Source: Parietichytrium sp. I65-24A | Lineage: Eukaryota; Sar; Bigyra; Thraustochytrida; Thraustochytriidae | Reading direction: 5' to 3' | Assembly (NCBI GenBank): GCA_012862575.1 | Contig: BLSF01000037.1 | Location: 186,001-250,000, forward strand | Length of the DNA: 64,000 nucleotides | Shown: positions 61,412-64,000 of the stretch, one piece after another | How the letters are laid out: every line of letters begins with the position of its first letter | How positions within the stretch are numbered: the first letter of the stretch is position 1 | The notes under the pieces: generated by a model | Seen by the model: the letters and a program-made list of their open reading frames with translations, nothing else | Told to the model about the DNA's origin: nothing | The model's database searches: none | Translations under genes and position numbers: made by a program

Positions 61412-62200
61412 TCAAATTTCGGAGGGAGACGGAATGAGGAGCTGGTGGCGCTCCGTCTCATTCAGGTGTTCGAGGACCGATGGGGGTGCTGGGGGCAGCT
61501 CAGCTTGAGGAGCGGGGACTTCCAAGAAAGTGGGTTCATCGACAAATTTCGATGAAGAAGTGTCATCCTGAACCTCGGAGTCAATAGTAACCTCGGCTGG
61601 AGCCCCATCTACGGCGGGCCCACGAAGTCGCAGAGGGAATCTAGCCGCCGCTTCTGTAACATGCTCATGTGTGCGCGTCTCCCCTTCGCTCGACGACGCG
61701 ATCGAGACTGGGACGGAGAGGTCCACTGGAAACGCCAATGAAGACGCAGAAGAGTAGCCCTTGAAAACCACCGATTGAAACGAAGATTGATAACCACTGC
61801 AAGGCTCGCACATCGCGATCGGGCCAGACTTCCGTTCATAAGTCTTCAAGCAACAATATTCTGAGCACTTCAATTGCGACCACAAGTACGAGCACTCAGA
61901 GTGCGACACGGAAGATGCGGCCAGTGTGCCGCTGACCACCACAGTTTTAGTTGAACGTTCTTTCATGTAGATGACCAGCTGAAGTTCGATGAAGATCAAG
62001 AGCATTGTAATAGCCAAGAGGGTCAAAATGGAAGGGCGGCGCGAGAACAAGTGGTACTCAGACTCACCGCTCATCACTCGGGACCTCGTGCGAACGAGAA
62101 CCTCCGGTTGCCTTCCAGATGGGAAGATGTCTACTTTGACAATCTTGCTGGAATTAGTCCGCACCTTGTAGGTCGGCGAGAGTGGCCCGCGATCTCCCAT
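61412..62200 (-). CDS. Single-pass membrane protein with short Cys-rich ectodomain
   Basis: 262 residues with no signal peptide. A basic N-terminal region of about 55 residues is followed by one hydrophobic helix (ILTLLAITMLLIFIELQLVIY), giving a likely signal-anchor (type II) topology. Just outside is a small Cys cluster (HSECSYLWSQLKCSEYCCLK and AMCEPCSG), about seven cysteines, then a Ser/Glu/Pro-rich disordered tail with an acidic character. The family is unknown. The intact frame, the ATG start and the ordered domain layout support a real gene. Confidence 0.65.
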   Translation of the reverse strand: MGDRGPLSPTYKVRTNSSKIVKVDIFPSGRQPEVLVRTRSRVMSGESEYHLFSRRPSILTLLAITMLLIFIELQLVIYMKERSTKTVVVSGTLAASSVSHSECSYLWSQLKCSEYCCLKTYERKSGPIAMCEPCSGYQSSFQSVVFKGYSSASSLAFPVDLSVPVSIASSSEGETRTHEHVTEAAARFPLRLRGPAVDGAPAEVTIDSEVQDDTSSSKFVDEPTFLEVPAPQAELPPAPPSVLEHLNETERHQLLIPSPSEI

Positions 62201-62317
62201 GGTGCTCCTGAATTAAAACCCTGGTTCACGAGGTCGTTGACCTGCCTTCTTCTGCCTTGCACTGTTCTGAGAAGCCCGGTCCTCGACGAGTCTTCAAACC
62301 ACACCTTTGGTCTGAAT

Positions 62318-62989
62318 CTAATTGGGTTGGGTCAATGCAAAGTCTGCTCCAAGCAGTCTGGATGCACTCCCGCGAGTCAAACAGGTCCCGACGCGACAAG
62401 TGACGGCAAAACGAGCGGCCGAGACGATGTCACAGGGGGTTTCAGGTCTAGAATGCAAGAGTGTGCAGAACGGAGGCACGACAGTTCCGGCCGTCGACTG
62501 CTCCTCTCTCAGGTGATTCGTGACCTGAAACTCCTTCCACTTGAGGGTTGGGCACGGGCCAGGAACGATTCTGATCGAGCTGATGTTTGTAGGTATCAAC
62601 GTAGGGAAGAATGAAACCCCTTCCAGCGATTGAGTCAGAGGTTTGTGATACTGAGTACCCTTTGAGAAGTATGATCGATGACTCCAATGGCTTTCGGTGA
62701 TGCTTGGGTGGTTTCGTTGGATGTCAAGCAGGTAGATCCGAGTTGCTCTGTGCCAATCAAGTATTGTTGACGGCAAAGCACTCAGCCAAAAGATCTCACG
62801 TATATACTCTGCAACAGCTCGAAGTGTTTTGAGAATAGAAAAACTGCTTGCACCGAAAGCAATCACGTCATCGCCGTCCAGAATTTTAAAGTAATCACAG
62901 TGCATGCCCAATAGCGGTATCGGGACAGATGATGCTTTTAAATACTCTGACTTACATGTCTGACGACTCCGCGAAACGAGACGTCCCAA
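62318..62989 (-). CDS. Hypothetical protein-like frame, probably part of a larger split gene
   Basis: The frame has no ATG at its 5' limit; the first internal Met is at 62905 (MHCDYFKILDGDDVIAFG). Its content is protein-like over about 170 codons (SILKTLRAVAEYIREIFWL, STILDWHRATRIYLLDIQ, SFFPTLIPTNISSIRIV) but the last 50 are not. A GTAAGT donor-like site lies just upstream near 62957, after another protein-like stretch in a different frame (FPLDKFRYFWDVSFRGVV). I do not recognise the family. It may be one exon of a spliced gene or part of a decayed one. Confidence 0.4.
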   Translation of the reverse strand: MGRLVSRSRQTCKSEYLKASSVPIPLLGMHCDYFKILDGDDVIAFGASSFSILKTLRAVAEYIREIFWLSALPSTILDWHRATRIYLLDIQRNHPSITESHWSHRSYFSKGTQYHKPLTQSLEGVSFFPTLIPTNISSIRIVPGPCPTLKWKEFQVTNHLREEQSTAGTVVPPFCTLLHSRPETPCDIVSAARFAVTCRVGTCLTRGSASRLLGADFALTQPN

Positions 62990-64000
62990 AAATAGCGAAA
63001 CTTATCGAGTGGAAACGCCACTTTGATCGATCTTTTCGAGCAGCGATGCGATGGGTCAATGACTGCAACTAACACAACTTATGCGTCCCACCACTCTTCG
63101 ACTGTTGGGGGGCACTTTTCCCGCGTGCGTCGGAGCCTGGGACTGATAATTTCTAATTCTATCGACACTTTCACCTCCGAGTCGGGACCGGTACTCAGAC
63201 TATGTTCTGGTACTCCGTACTCTGTACCCTGTACTCGCTAATGTCAACGGTGAAGCAGTCGGCGTTGGTGCTCCTAATCTCGTCAATTCCCCTTACCAGC
63301 GTGCTGGAATTTCTTAACGGCATTTCCTCAGAATCAGAATTCATTGTCAAAATGTACAGCCAGCTTGGACATTTAAGGTTGAGTGGCAACCTTATTGGTG
63401 CGATCTTGGCAAACAAGATCGCTCCTGTTCAAATCTCAACCAGCTGTACTCAAGTGATGCTGCAGGACTGTACCCCAATCAAGCTCTCTCTCTCTCTCTC
63501 TCTCTCTTCCTTTTCTTTCTTTCTCTCTTTCTTCATCGGACTTGCTGCCACACAAACTCTCTCATTAGCCTAAATGAATTCTGTGGAACTGTCCAAACGT
63601 CATACACACCATCCACGCAAATGCTGATTGCTGTCAGGCCCAAGATATCCAATACGATGTTGCGAAAAGCCCTGAGCTCGCAACTTTCACAACAATTTAC
63701 AGCCGTCAAAATGTGCAATCGGTATACAAGAAGAGCAAGAGCTGCGGTGGGTCGCAACATGCCCGGAAAAGTTGTCCCAGCCCATTCAATTTCATGAACA
63801 TGTTACAAGTACATGTCAGTACTCACAGTACTCACTGTCATTCACGCGATCCAAAGCTGCTGCTCCAGAATCAGAATTCAGAATTCAGAATTCGGAAAAA
63901 GATTCGTCATCGGCGAGCGATCCGCACTGGCATTACGAGTCATCCAATGTAATTCGCAACCGTCCAAGTCTGTGTCTTTCGCCACAATCGAAATGAAAAA
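62990..64000. other. Right-end region with protein-like stretches and microsatellites
   Basis: Minus-strand stretches look coding but in different frames: KVSIELEIISPRLRRTRE near 63130, IRLPLNLKCPSWLYILTM near 63370, and FRNIVLDILGLTAISICVDG near 63640. They are separated by GTAC-rich repeats (63200-63240), a CT array (63484-63510) and CAGAATT repeats (63866-63895). No gene model can be built by eye. Confidence 0.35.

Overview
The window is nuclear DNA of a unicellular eukaryote. Genes are large and mostly intron-less, on both strands. The few introns I can define are GT-AG (84, 89 and 402 bp). Gene content is eukaryotic throughout: kinesin, myosin, Sec23, a p24 cargo receptor, CCDC47, a CDKL kinase, an OSR1/SPAK-like kinase and complex I NDUFA13. 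A coiled-coil flagellar-type protein, a kinesin-4/KIF27-like motor and a CDKL kinase suggest a flagellated cell. The intron-poor layout, a b5-less front-end desaturase and Kre9/KNH-like surface modules would fit a heterotrophic stramenopile (labyrinthulid/thraustochytrid-like), but nothing here proves the lineage.

Layout. 0-12.7 kb is dense: a truncated coiled-coil gene, a convergent hypothetical gene 37 bp away, a 2067-residue helical-repeat protein, and a convergent kinesin 43 bp beyond it. 12.7-15.7 kb is accessory: a possible intron-rich small gene, a tandem duplication of about 50 bp and a cluster of four GC-rich hairpins that looks organelle-like. 15.7-27.7 kb carries an iduronate-2-sulfatase-like enzyme, a CDKL5-like kinase, a large single-pass surface protein, a spliced microsomal-type epoxide hydrolase and a fatty acid desaturase. 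27.7-31.2 kb is gene-poor. 31.2-35 kb holds one ORF that looks like a DDE/RNase H-fold transposase with a zinc-finger/AT-hook N-terminus. 35.9-41 kb has CCDC47 and an unusual myosin with a predicted membrane hairpin in its tail. 41-45.4 kb has no intact gene but several protein-like stretches in shifting frames. 45.4-62.2 kb is dense again: a small Cys-rich GPI-type protein, p24, an EF-hand-like-module protein, an OSR1-like kinase, Sec23 with a prion-like N-terminus, NDUFA13, a mitochondrial PolA-type 5'-3' exonuclease, a tandem NTF2 protein and a single-pass membrane protein. 62.3-64 kb again shows protein-like stretches without a clean model.

How genes relate. There is no operon logic, but themes recur. 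Secretory pathway and surface: Sec23, p24, CCDC47, sulfatase, surface and GPI proteins. Cytoskeleton/flagellum: coiled-coil protein, helical-repeat protein, kinesin, CDKL kinase, EF-hand-like-module protein, membrane myosin. Mitochondrion: NDUFA13 and the exonuclease, arranged head to head. The most unusual single items are the membrane-hairpin myosin, the hairpin cluster near 15 kb, the transposase-like gene and the tandem NTF2 protein. All family assignments come from reading motifs; no database search was possible.
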